Shown here one piece after another: positions 12,110-22,948 of a stretch of DNA of 64,000 bases. Below the pieces are notes generated by a model. That model made no database searches. It saw only the letters and a list, made by a program, of their open reading frames with translations, and was not told where the DNA came from. Each line of letters opens with the position of its first letter. Within the stretch, counting starts at the first letter, position 1. The position numbers were made by a program, and so were the translations under genes. Source of the stretch: Pomphorhynchus laevis (lineage: Eukaryota > Acanthocephala > Palaeacanthocephala > Echinorhynchida > Pomphorhynchidae); assembly GCA_012934845.2 (NCBI GenBank), contig WNNJ02003715.1:28190-92189 (forward strand), read 5' to 3'.

Positions 12110-13560
12110 TGACTTTATCTTTCTCTTCACTCAGTTTATCGGGTGACTTTAATGCTCATGTAGTTAGAGACATTAGCATTTTGAAGAATGTGTTGGGGAA
12201 TAACGGACTCTCTGATCTGAAATCGAGTAGTGTTGAATTATTGCATTTTTATACTTGTTACAATTTGTGCATAACAAATACCATGTTTGAACATAAAGCG
12301 ATCCATAGATGCGCGTGACATCAGGATTTTCGCAGTCAAAATCAATGATGGATTTTGTAATCGTCTCATCTAATCTGCGACGTTATACATTATACACTAG
12401 TGTGAAGAGAATAGCTGCGCTGTCAACCTACCACAACCTTGTAGTTATAAAGCATCGATAGCATGATCAGATGAAAGACAAGCCTGGCAAAGCTCAACGT
12501 TTTGGGAGGGCGCGCTGGATCGTCAATTAGATGTTTCTGTCAAGAACGTTCTCCTTACTACATCCGGGAGGACTTTTATCAGTAACAAGAATAAAGAGAG
12601 GGACATTGATCAGGAAAAAGTGAGGCTCAGATCCTCGCTTGTCAAGCAATCGTGAAAACGTTGAGCTCAAACGCCCACGATGCTTATCGCAGAGGGATTC
12701 CTCAAACTGCTTGATGAACACAAAAGGTTACAGATTTCGTTTAACAATAGAAGCTAGCTTATAAGGCTACTATTTAGTATAAATCAGTGGTAGATTTAGT
12801 ACCGAAAGCTACTAATAAGTAGCATTAAGTAGTACTAAGTAGTACCTAAATTTACTACTATAGATTAAGTACCGAACGGAAACGAGAGCTTATCTAGAGT
12901 AGATACTGAACTGAAGATGGCAGCTTTGAATGAAAGAAGCTGCATGTATGATTGTTAGTACACCCCAGACTGTCTCTATGCGTTCGTATCGGATTCAGGT
13001 GTCAATGTAAACCGGAATGAGAAAACGTATCTTCCAGATGTGGATGACTTCACGTATCTTGTAGTATTGTTCTTGAGAGACAGCAATGAACATCAAAGAG
13101 ACTTGAGTATCGGATCTGTTTAGCCATCCATCAATGAGTTCATAGAACATGTCTGTCGTAGTAAAGCGGGAGTTGACTCTTCGGGTGAAACTTCCGGTTT
13201 ACTGTGGATTTTCGATTCTATCTTAACTTATGGTCATGAGCTTTTGGCCATGACTGTAGGGATAATATCTCAGGCTGTAAGATACCAGTGATCGAAATGA
13301 GATTCCTTAGCTTTAGAGATAAAGTTAAGAACTTTGTAATCTGGGATGACCTCGGATGAAATTCGCTGCTTCTACGGATGCTTCAGCCTAGACTCTCTGG
13401 AAGAGAACCCTAGGTAGACCTCGGAATCGGTGAAGAGATCAAATATCAAAACTTACTAAAGAACACCTTGGGATATATGCAATGAACACTGGTTTGTCTT
13501 CCAGGATTTACCTAAGGAGGTAAAAGCAAGCTACTGGAGTACTTTGTCTTGTACAACGCA
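12110..13560 (+). mobile_element. Old CR1-type LINE relic
   Basis: The plus strand opens with SGDFNAHV, VLGNNGLSD, LLHFYTCYNLCITNTMF: the APE endonuclease block of CR1-type LINEs (usual form GDFNA.VG, VLG..G, LL.FC....L.ITNT.F). Much later, at about 13030-13270, it reads VDDFTYLVVLF and then ILTYGHELLAMT, which correspond to the post-RT F.YLGV.FTSDGR and LTYGHE.WVMT landmarks. The two blocks are only about 1 kb apart, so most of the RT core is missing. Stops and frame changes are frequent. GC content is visibly higher than in the flanks. The next 300 bp to 13860 hold nothing recognisable. Confidence 0.6.
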
Positions 13561-15564
13561 TTCACGATTTGACACCCGGATTAGTAGTCGGCAAAAACTT
13601 GTGAAATTTTTTGCATAAGCCAAATAAAGCGCTCAACCATGTGTACTTATTAATTATAAGTGTTTAAAGTAAGCATTAAATAAACTTTATAGAGTTACTA
13701 TATCTTTTTTACTGCATTTAAAATCGAAAATGTATTTTAAACATTTCACACCGTAACGTCCGTGAAAAACGGATACTAATACATGACGAATTATTGACAA
13801 TATATAGGAATACACTAATCAATTAAATAATCCATATGTAGTTAACAAACTACATATGTACCTTTCTTATTAGTTGTCCTCTGTTACGTCCAATGGACAA
13901 AAACATCTTCATCGGACTAGCATAAAAGCTCAGATGCTTACTGTGTGTTAAAGTTCTTATAATGTTTCGTTCAGAATAGTTTGCTATTCTACGCTATACA
14001 TAAATTAATTCTAAATGCATTTTTACAACTTAGACAATTTGGTTTTAAAACACAATTGAATCTTTAACATTTCGATGAAGTAACTTATTAAAAGATGCTT
14101 CAGTTAAGTAAATGACAATTTAAAAGACGAATATATTTTTACAAATTTAACAGTTTGCGCAATTTATTTAATTAGATACTTACAATTTAAATTTTCTTCT
14201 TTTCTTACAGGCAAGCAAATATTATTATCTCTTCAGTGATCTTACGTAATAGTAACCGTGTACCTTTATTACGAGTAATTTACAAAGTCAAATATTTAAC
14301 AAATAAATATAATAGAAAGAGCGAGCACGATAATTTCAAAGCTGATTTTAAAATTAAAAGTAAAATTTTAATGCACATTATCAAATATCAAATGAGTCTT
14401 TTAATCCAAATGTTCTGAAACTTTAGTTATTGTACTGATCAGCGATGATTATTTCCCATAAAAACCCCTTTTTGTTATTAGCGATCTCAGCAGTTTTTAA
14501 TAGAAGGAACATTATTTTTGGTAATCGTTCCTGTTAGATCGCGATTTATACGAAAACAATGTTTGCTCTAATTTATAAATAACAAAGATTATTTAACTAT
14601 CAAATTAAATCAATTCAATCACTCAGATGTATGATTAATGTGAAATGCAAATTTGTTCAGATTTGAACATTTACTATCGTATATTGCATCATAAAACAAA
14701 TTTAGGTCTAGCAGATGTGTACTTTACATCCGTAGCTTGGTTGCCTAGTAATCTTTTATGTATATATTATCTCAATATATCATATTCTTCTTAATATTCA
14801 ACCTAGACAATGAATAAATCTTGCATTTAAAGTCATGGCTATACGCTAATCGCACAACCATGGCACATGAATGCATTAAATTTTTCCTTTTCTAAAAGTC
14901 GTCCTCTGTTATGCCGAATGGACAAAAACATCATCATCGGACTAGCATTAAAGCTTAGATGCTTACTGTGTGTTAAAGGTCTTAAAATTTTTTGTTCTGA
15001 ATAATTTGCAAACCTCCGCTTTAGATAACTTAACTCTAAATGCACTTTTTCAATTTAAACAATTCTGTTTTAAACACAATTGAAGCTTTAACCATCCAAT
15101 AAAGTCATTTATTAAAAAATGCATCAGCTAAGTAAATATAAGCTTGAAGAACGTATAATTTGTTACAAATACAATCGTTTGCTCGATTTATTTTTATTAT
15201 AAATAAGTTAATTTTAATACTCCACTTTTCAAACAAGCAAATAATTGTTATGATTTCTTCAGTGATGTTACGTAATCAATTAAATATTTACAATTTAAAT
15301 TTTCTTCTTTTCTTACAGACAAGTAAATATTATTACATCTTCAGTGATCTTACGTAATAGTAACCGTGTACCTTTATTACGAGTAATTTACAAAGTCAAA
15401 TATTTAACATAAAAAAAGACAGAAAGAGCGAGCACGATAATTTCAAAGCCGATTTTAAAATCAAAAAGACCGTTTCATACAGTGCTTTGCCATAAAAATA
15501 TTAAATTAATTAAACTCCAAATGATGTTAAAATTTAAATTGAAATCAGTTTCAAAATAATCAAT

Positions 15565-15792
15565 ATGGAGTTCGTTAGGCTCATTAAAAAATTGAAAAAA
15601 TATTTGATTACTGCGTTGTATAAAAAGAAAGGTATAAAAAGAATGATGTTGTTCGTTATTAAAATAAATCGCGTCTACGATGACAGATACAAAAGTGTAT
15701 TTTTTAAGTTAACATTCAGTCGACTGTTGTATTTTTTAAATATTGGCAGAACGATCAGAGCCAAGAATTTTTTAACGTTAAACAGACAGTAA
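15565..15792 (+). CDS. Small basic ORF in right arm (unrecognised)
   Basis: The mirrored copy of the small ORF at 8725-8958: 75 codons, same start (MEFVRLIKKLKKY), same lysine-rich composition, and a different last dozen residues because of a frame difference. It carries no domain I recognise. Both copies sit about 250 bp from the ACCGTTTCATACA landmark of the arm. Confidence 0.25.
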   Translation: MEFVRLIKKLKKYLITALYKKKGIKRMMLFVIKINRVYDDRYKSVFFKLTFSRLLYFLNIGRTIRAKNFLTLNRQ

Positions 15793-17441
15793 GATTTTAG
15801 CTTCTATGCCAGTTAGAGGAAGATGTTATGTGGACAATACCGAAATTAACGCAAATGTATATGGATGGATCGTGAATCATACCGCCTGGAAGAATATGAA
15901 CATTATGAATATCATAATGTAATTTTAAGAATATGAAGAATATTAGTTAAGCTCGTTTACACCAATTAGCGTTTTTGTAAACTAAGAATGTACACATTAT
16001 GTTCTTGAAGGCAGAACACCAAAAATTATGTTCTAAGCGTGTTGTTCTAAATGATGCCTTGTATCAAATACTACTTTTAAATCAAATATTAATTTAAAAT
16101 ATAACAGTTTATATATAATAAATGTACAAGATATTTTGTAATTTAAATAACACATGAATAATAACTTTGTTTACAAAACTGTTTGATTTGACCGTGATAT
16201 TGTATCTCGAGACCAAATTATACGGCGTTCATAAATGCAAAAGACATCAAATATGTTTTTGTATACATAGATGAAAATAATGATTTTCTTTATGGACGAC
16301 GATATTTTTTAAAAACAAATTAGAATTTTAATAATTAGTTATACAATAAATCTATATAAAGGTAATATGACATTTACAAATGCAAGCAAAAAAGTTGTAA
16401 CATCACTGAAGAAATCAGAGTAATTACCTGCTTGTTTGAAAAGCGGAGTATTTAAATTGTAACTTATTTATAATTAAAATAAATCGAGCAAACGATTGTA
16501 TTTGTAACAAATTATACGTTCTTCAAGCTAATATTTACTTAGCTGATGCATTTTTTAATAAATGACTTTATTAGATAGTTAAAGCTTCAATTGTGTTTAA
16601 AACAAAATTGTTTATATTGAAAAAGTGCATTTAGAGTTAAGTTATCTAAAGCGGAGGTTTGCAAATTATTCAGAACAAAAAATTTAAACAGCTTAAACAC
16701 ACAGTAAGCATCTGAGCTTTAATGCTAGTCCGATGATGATGTTTTTGTCCATTGGGCAAAACAGAGGACGACTAACAAGAACGGAAAAATTTAATGCATA
16801 CATATGCAACGTTTGTTTGATTAGCGTATTACCATAACTTTAAATACAAAATTTAATCATTGAATAGTTTGAATAATAAGAAAAATAGTATATATTGAGA
16901 TAATATTTAATAGATTAACAGGCAAACAAGCTACGAATGTAAGGTACAAAAGTGCTAGACCTTAATTCGTTTTATAATGCAATATACGACAGTAAAGTTT
17001 ACAATTTAAACAAATTTGAATGGCACATATCTCATACATCTATGTGATGGAATTGATTTAATGTTATGATTAAATAATCTTTGTAATTTCTAGCTTAGAG
17101 CAAACATTGTTTTCGTATAAATCGCGATCAGACTAGAACGATTACCAAATTCATGTTTCTTCCATTTTAAACTGCTTAGATCACTAATAACAAATAAGGA
17201 TTTTACTATTTGAATATTTCAATGGAAAATATACATTGATGTTCGTTATAATAACTATAGCTTCAGAACCTTTGGATTAAAGATTTATTTGATATTTAAT
17301 AATATGCATTAAAAAACCACTTTAACAATGAATACTTGGCAACGTTATTTATTTTAAACATATTTTTATGTTTGAAATTTACAATATAGTTTTAAATATT
17401 TTAAACTTCAATAAGAAGTTAAAGTTACGTATATGTTAAAA

Positions 17442-17936
17442 TTACGATATCATCAAGCGTGCACTGATATCGGCAGAAATCTCATAGCGTCTGGAGCCGA
17501 AGTCACTGGCGCAACATGATGACAGGCGGCCGGATGGATTGTCACTGACTCCATGGTCAAGTGGCAGGTATTTGGCTTGGGACTTCACCTGCCCGGACAC
17601 CTTGGCACCGAGTAATCTAAATACAGCTGTGTATGCACCGGGAACGGTAGCCATGGGAGTAGAGGACAAGAAACGCAGCAAATACTTTTTCCTGACATCG
17701 ATCTACAATTTTGTGCTGGTCGCCCTGAAATGCTTGGTGCGTTGGGCCTAGAGGCGGAAGGACTAATGCACGAAATAGGTCGGCGAATAGCAGCAGTGAT
17801 CGGAGAGCGGCGGTCCACGGAATTCCTGCTGCAGAGGCTGAGCTTTGTCATCCAACGCGGTAACGTTAGTTGCGCTCTGGGCACGGTTGAGTGGACGAGC
17901 GCTAGACAAGACTTATACACAATTTATTATTTGTAA
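17442..17936 (+). pseudogene. R2-like reverse transcriptase C-terminal fragment, copy C
   Basis: The plus strand encodes IIKRALISAEIS, RRPDGLSLTPW, YLAWDFTCPDTLAPSNL, VAMGVEDKKRSKYF and, after a frame change near 17730, LEAEGLMHEIGRRIAAV and FLLQRLSFVIQRGNVS. It is nearly identical to copy B and placed at the mirrored position. The WDFTCPDT block resembles a PD-(D/E)XK nuclease strand. A T-rich run follows the stop. The piece has no RT core beside it. Confidence 0.7.
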
Positions 17937-18411
17937 TTTTTGTTTTTTTTTTGAAAAATTGACGTATTAGTTATGTTAAGTGAATTCTAACTTACATAAC
18001 ATCCTAAAATTAAAAATATTTAAATTATGCACGGTTGGTCAACTTATTAAACATCATTTTAAATGTTTCAGGACATTCACTATTGTAAAATTAATCAATA
18101 AATTATAATTTTGTTTTTTACATGTAATTGTGCACTTGAATATCGAAATCTACTTCATAACGATCAAGTAACATAACTGAAGAGATCATATTATTTACTT
18201 GCTTATATGAAAAGCAGAGTATTTAAATTGTAAGCAATTATAATAAATTGCGCGAAAAGTTGTATTTGTAACAATACAATTGAACTGATGCATTTTTTAA
18301 TAACTGACATACTAGATATTTAAATATCCAATTATATTCAAAACAAAATTATTTACATTATTAAAGTGCATTTAGAGTTTAGTTATATAAATCAGAGTTT
18401 GCAAACTATTC

Positions 18412-19784
18412 AGAATAAACACTGACAGCATAAATACACAGTAAGCATCTGAGCTTTAATGCTAGTCCGATGATGATGTTTTTGTCTATTGGATAAACAG
18501 AAGACTATTAAAATAGGAAAAATTTAGTACATTCATGTGTATCGTCCTATATTCCGGTTTAACTGTTAGTTATCGTTAGAAATTAACTGTATCTCCTCCA
18601 TACAGTTTGAAAATAATAGACATTCTTTAACTAAAAATAAGGACATACACTTCAAATATATTTCCTAGAATAATTAGTTATACAATTTCTTAAAATAAAT
18701 CACGCAAACATTTGGATTTGTATTAAATTATACTTTTTTCAAATTAACATTTACTGAACTGATGCTTTCTTTAAAACCGACATTTTAAATATTTTAAGAT
18801 TCAAGTATTGCCTGATTAATTTTTTAATAAATGACTTTATTGATTAGTAAAAGATTCAATTGTGTTAAAAACCAAGTAAGAGTTTAAACTCAGTAAGAGT
18901 TTAAAAACAGTAAGCATCTGAATGAATGTTTTGACTGAATTCGATTTTTTCTTTTTATTTACACGTTGCCCTATAAGTGGCTCAATATACATTTGCCACA
19001 TACAATAAATTCTATTCTAAAACTAAAATGTAGCGTACTAATGTTAACTCATTGATACTATAAAAGTAGCGTAGAAAATAAAAATAGTTATAAAAATTTT
19101 GTAGCGTTTGTAATTGAAAGAGACAATAAATTTGTCTCTAATGGTTTTTTTATATAAAAATAAAAAAAAGCGTCAAAATAGTTTGCATTCATTATATGTC
19201 GTCTGATGATAACGCTGTACATAAGGCTTCTTTGTACTTATTCGTTTTAACTTCGCTGTGTATGATGATTCTTTGTACTATATCGTTTTGCCGCTATTTG
19301 TTCCTGATATGTATTTATCCCGTCTTAATGCATAGATTGTATTCCTCTTGTGTTGCATAAAAAAACTGAAAAAAAATGAAAAAAAACTTCCAGTTTCTCT
19401 CTTTATCATGTTTTAGTAATTTATTAACTGTCCATACTATATATTTTCTAGTCTGCATTATATACAATGTATTGTATGTAATCAATGATTGTATGTCAAT
19501 ACCTTCACCGCATAACAATTCATATAAATATAATACCTATTATATAGGTATTATAGTGTATTTAATAGTTGTCCTCTATTATTTCAAATAGACAAAAATA
19601 CCAATCTGAAAACAAGTCAACAACTAGCACTTACAATGGATTGGCAATATCAATGAAACGAATTGTTCGAAATTTTGTTATGAGGAACGGATTTTTTGAA
19701 ATTTGGTTGTGAGGATACATTTTGAATTTTTATCGGCAACTATATAGACACTCGGCAATTGATTTCATTCGGAGCAAAACTCAT
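18412..19784. other. AT-rich flank with motif-block remnants
   Basis: A motif block of the repeat family lies at 18420-18495, and a diverged remnant at about 18700-18920 keeps GTAAGCATCTGA. A short remnant of the GTCCTCT...GACAAAAA piece occurs at 19565-19597. A 9-bp inverted repeat (AATACCTAT/ATAGGTATT) lies near 19530-19550. Short overlapping frames around 19315-19591 look like chance in A/T-rich DNA. No gene seen. Confidence 0.5.
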
Positions 19785-20269
19785 TACTCTATGAAGATCT
19801 AAGAATTTACCTTTTTAGTAGACGATGTAAATATAAATCTACATTGGATTTTATACTTATAGAAACGTCCTCGGAATATCAGATTAAATGGTTGAGTAAT
19901 AAAACAGTTAATGAAATAAATGAGGGTCATAGAATTTTTTATTGGGGTTGAAAAGATGTCCCAACGCTTAACACTAGATTTAAACCTTCACATGAGGGAA
20001 TTCTATATATTTTAATGACGAAATTAAAAATTTAACAATAATGACCTTTTTCAGAATATAATAGTAATTTTTACAATGTTTAAATTCCTTAAGAAATTAT
20101 TTTAATTTTTATTTTAAATGTAAGTTAATTGAACAATTAATTTTATCAAATGATAGTTTTGAAATAGTATTTTTAGGAATGCATGATTTATTAAGTCAAA
20201 TATAAATAACTTTCAGTTTGATTTTTCTGCGTGAGAAAGGATGTTTATATATGCGCTATAATTTAATTT

Positions 20270-20666
20270 TTGGATACGCTAGTACCTAACCACATTAAGA
20301 CCAATATGTTTAAAATACACACCTACAGCATTAAATTTAAAGAATTAAATATGTCGTTTAATTTGAATTTATGAATTTCAATTTCATGCTCAAAGGCATT
20401 TACTTATTTATTCGTTTTACTAAGATCAGTTACTGTCCAAGTGAAGTAGCTAAAGGGCCACATTAGTTTCGAAATCGTGCGTTTCGAAACTAAGTTCGAA
20501 ACACCCGATTGCGGGTTAGGCGTCTGTGGTAAGGCGGTGCATTCCGGTTAAGTTTCCCGAATAAGTTATATTGGATATAAAGTTATAAATATATAAAGTT
20601 ATATAAAGTTATTGGATATGCTAGTACCTAACCACATGAAGACCAGTATGTTTAAAATACACCATG
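20270..20666. repeat. Direct repeat pair flanking a 280-bp segment
   Basis: About 55 bp at 20274-20330 recur at 20614-20666 (landmarks CTAGTACCTAACCACAT, AAGACCA and TATGTTTAAAATACAC). The segment between contains a perfect 12-bp stem hairpin (TTAGTTTCGAAA at 20463-20474 with its complement at 20482-20493) and a tRNA-like patch. The arrangement suggests an insertion accompanied by a local duplication. Confidence 0.6.
20440..20600 (+). repeat. Possible tRNA-derived SINE fragment
   Basis: A GC-richer patch contains TAGGCGTCTGTGGTAAGG (A-box-like, near 20517) and, about 25 bp later, GGTTAAGTTTCCCG (B-box-like). Both match the RNA polymerase III consensus only partly. It sits between the two direct repeats described at 20270-20666. 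It could equally be chance. Confidence 0.22.
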
Positions 20667-21244
20667 AGTAGTTTAAGGTACAGACAAGATCTTCAATTAG
20701 TAAATAAGGCAACTATAGCAAAAGCGGAGTTAGATTTGGAAAGAGAAACATTAAGAGTATATACTAAAAAATCAACAGGTTATCGCAAATTGTCTAAGGG
20801 GTGGTGGGAACTTATTAAGGGATCTAGATCAAAACAGTGGAAAAATTCAACTGTTTGATATTCCCTTCGACATTCGAAGGAAATATCGAATGTATTAAGT
20901 CAAATCAAAAAGAGACATTTGCAATATGCAATTTATTTATATAATAGAATCAAAGAAACGACAGGCTATTCGATAAAAAGGTTTAATCTAATATTTCAAT
21001 AGATTCTGCTATCATCACCAGGAACTAATGTTTCACAACACGAAATTTTTTTTGCGTGTTGAAAAAAGGTTCAGTCAAATATTTAAATATGTGCTTCTAT
21101 CATCAGGAGCTACCGTTGGTTTTACAAAGAACAGCAACAAACAAATTGGCTAACAATCAAGGAGAAACAGAAGAAAATACATTGATTGAACACACAGATG
21201 AATATACAAAGCAGCAAATAATAAATGTAGAAGCAGAATAAGAG

Positions 21245-21964
21245 ATAAGAAGAAAATAAACTAAAAATTAAAATGTCGTAAAAGTGGTTTTACTTTAATT
21301 AATTAATAAAAAATAATTACATATAGGACTTTTAAAAATTTGGTTGTGAACATATTTTTTTTATTTTTTCGGGTACTTTAAATACTTTTTTGTAATCTGC
21401 TATATTTGAAGCAAACTCATTACAAATTTTTATCTCGTAGACATCGGTGAGTAATTGGTGGTTGCAATTTGCGTTTATTTTTTAGTATTTTTACTGTTAA
21501 AAGATTATTTACGTTTTGCACTTTATTGTTTAGTTCGTATATTTGTGAGGTGCATGTGACTCCAGCTTTTAGTAATCAAGTTCATCACATAAAAACGATA
21601 TGTTGTTCAATTGAGATGGAAAGGTATGTTAAATGATAGGGAGTGTTTTAGATTATTGGCTTATTTGTAAAATCTTTTTCATCGAATAAGATTGCTGTTA
21701 CGAAAAATGTTATTTACAAAGAACCTTTGCTGTTACAAAGGTTCCTATGGGATCATAATATTGCATAATAGAGATCAAAATGATTTTTTTAAGAAATAAT
21801 AAAGATTTTCTTAAATACAAGCATACCCCAGTTATATATGTCGGACAACAAAACACCGAAAATAGAAAAGAATGATTGTCAAATAATTCAGTGTATATGT
21901 CGATAGTCTCCTATATACGGACTGGAGGATCGGAGCACTCCAGCTTACACCGACGCGCCGCCTT
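21245..21964. other. AT-rich spacer, no gene recognised
   Basis: Nothing with coding character. A short hairpin CTGGAG/CTCCAG near 21923-21944 begins a GC-richer stretch that leads into the conserved small ORF. Confidence 0.5.
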
Positions 21965-22127
21965 CCGGCTGAATCACTCAGGGTCTATCACACACCTTAG
22001 AGTATAGTCGAGGCGAACAATGGTAGGGAATCGCGAGATGATGAGCTTGAGAAACCTTAGTATTTGCTCAATGGGATGTCCTTTGGCAAAGAAGACTAAT
22101 CCAGATATTGACCAGGGTAATGTTTAG
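21965..22127 (+). repeat. Conserved leader plus small ORF, copy 1
   Basis: A leader (CTGAATCACTCAGGG, then CACACACC) is followed by ATG at 22020 and 35 codons reading MVGNREMMSLRNLSICSM, GCPLAKKTNPDIDQGN and a stop. The copy on the minus strand at 40875-40623 has a matching leader and reads MLGKRETRSLRNLSLCSG, then LLEKKTNPELAQVPQRRT. The start codon, the frame and many residues are shared, while the flanking AT-rich DNA is unrelated. A third partial copy lies at 27822-27894. It could be the 5' end of an unidentified retrotransposon or of a processed gene. Confidence 0.5.
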
Positions 22128-22178
22128 TTAAATACCGCCTTTTTCCGGTCCTCAAATTTTGCATAATGGAAGGTATTA

Positions 22179-22221
22179 GTAATATACGCACGTGCATTTT
22201 CAATGCACGTGCGTATATTAC
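22179..22221. repeat. Perfect 20-bp-stem hairpin
   Basis: GTAATATACGCACGTGCATT is followed by a 3-nt loop (TTC) and then the exact complement. It lies about 50 bp after the small ORF and 750 bp upstream of the first LRAT-like gene. No run of T marks it as a terminator. It may be a young fold-back or a recombination scar. Confidence 0.9.
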
Positions 22222-22948
22222 ATCTTTTTTAGAAAAATATAAAAAATTAAAAATAAAAATGTGTAGTGCATATTACGTCCTGAATAAAATCATTTGCTCA
22301 ATTTAGGTTTTAACCGAGGATAATATCAATTCAACTACCAGATGAAGAGAAATATAATGTTCAATTAGGAATGACCTGTTCAATTTAGGTTTTCACCATA
22401 GCGATGACAAAAATAAATCATTTTGATGAAATGTTTTGACTTGAAATAACTCTCTACTGTCGTCCAAAAGGGTTCCAAAACGATGTAAACTATTAAGGCG
22501 CGAACTTCACGTTAACTAACGTGAATAAAGTTTGTATTTAAAAAACGAATGTATATTTGAAACCAGCCAATTGATCAAAATCGCACAGAAAAGAAGTTGT
22601 TAAATTTCAAAGGTGAATTATACAGATCGAGGTCAGCTTGATATTTAGAGATTTTAATGATCCTGCGGGTAAAAATCTTAAGAAGAACCAAATCAATAAT
22701 TTACTTATGATTTTGTTTAATTTATGATAGTCCTAGGCCAAAATAAGAGAGGAAGGTTGAGGCCAATGATCATACACTAGAGAGATAGTAACATTAAATT
22801 AGAAATACATCCTGAACATTATGATATATCAAAGAATTCCCTTAAAAATCTTTAGAAAGTCCAAACAATAATTTGAAAATAAATTCAAAAAGGATTAATT
22901 TAATTAAAAAATATTTGTCGTTTTTCTTCACAATATCATTTAATGCAG
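22222..22948. other. Upstream region of the first LRAT-like gene
   Basis: AT-rich with no ORF of note. It ends in TTTAATGCAG directly at the duplication boundary, which could serve as a splice acceptor, but copy 2 lacks the AG there. No promoter element is convincing. Confidence 0.35.

Larger units (their letters stand above)
13860..18411 (-). repeat. Right arm of the large inverted duplication
   Basis: This is the inverted partner of 5692-9545. It contains motif blocks at 13865-14260 and 14890-15275 (plus orientation) and at 16390-16790 (minus orientation). It also holds the mirrored small ORF, the mirrored RT fragment and the outer segment 17937-18411. Relative to the left arm it carries one extra spacer-plus-motif unit (about 14345-15290) and lacks about 420 bp between the segments corresponding to 7706 and 8130. 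A further motif block at 18420-18495 lies just outside the match, where the left side has the LINE insertion. Confidence 0.85.
19785..21240 (+). mobile_element. Decayed LINE, probably related to family 3
   Basis: Near 19800-19960 the plus strand reads LFSRRCKYKSTLDFILIE, comparable to LSRRSQSTIDFCF in the family 3 endonuclease. At 20664-20858 a 64-codon frame reads KAELDLERETLRVYTKKS and YRKLSKGWWELI, comparable to the endonuclease-RT linker of family 3 (FYRKKIRELN and KKFSKPWW). A further 61-codon frame at 21056-21241 is unassigned. Motif order agrees with a plus-strand LINE lacking its RT core. Frames are broken, and a direct repeat and a tRNA-like patch interrupt it. Confidence 0.4.

Noticed and set aside
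19315-19591. Overlapping frames on opposite strands
   Set aside because: Neither shows a motif or conservation; chance in A/T-rich DNA.
22040-22070. Hammerhead-ribozyme-like string (GATGATGAGC...GAGAAAC)
   Set aside because: The core does not match CTGATGA and there is no pairing stem between the two conserved boxes; the stretch is better explained as the conserved small ORF.
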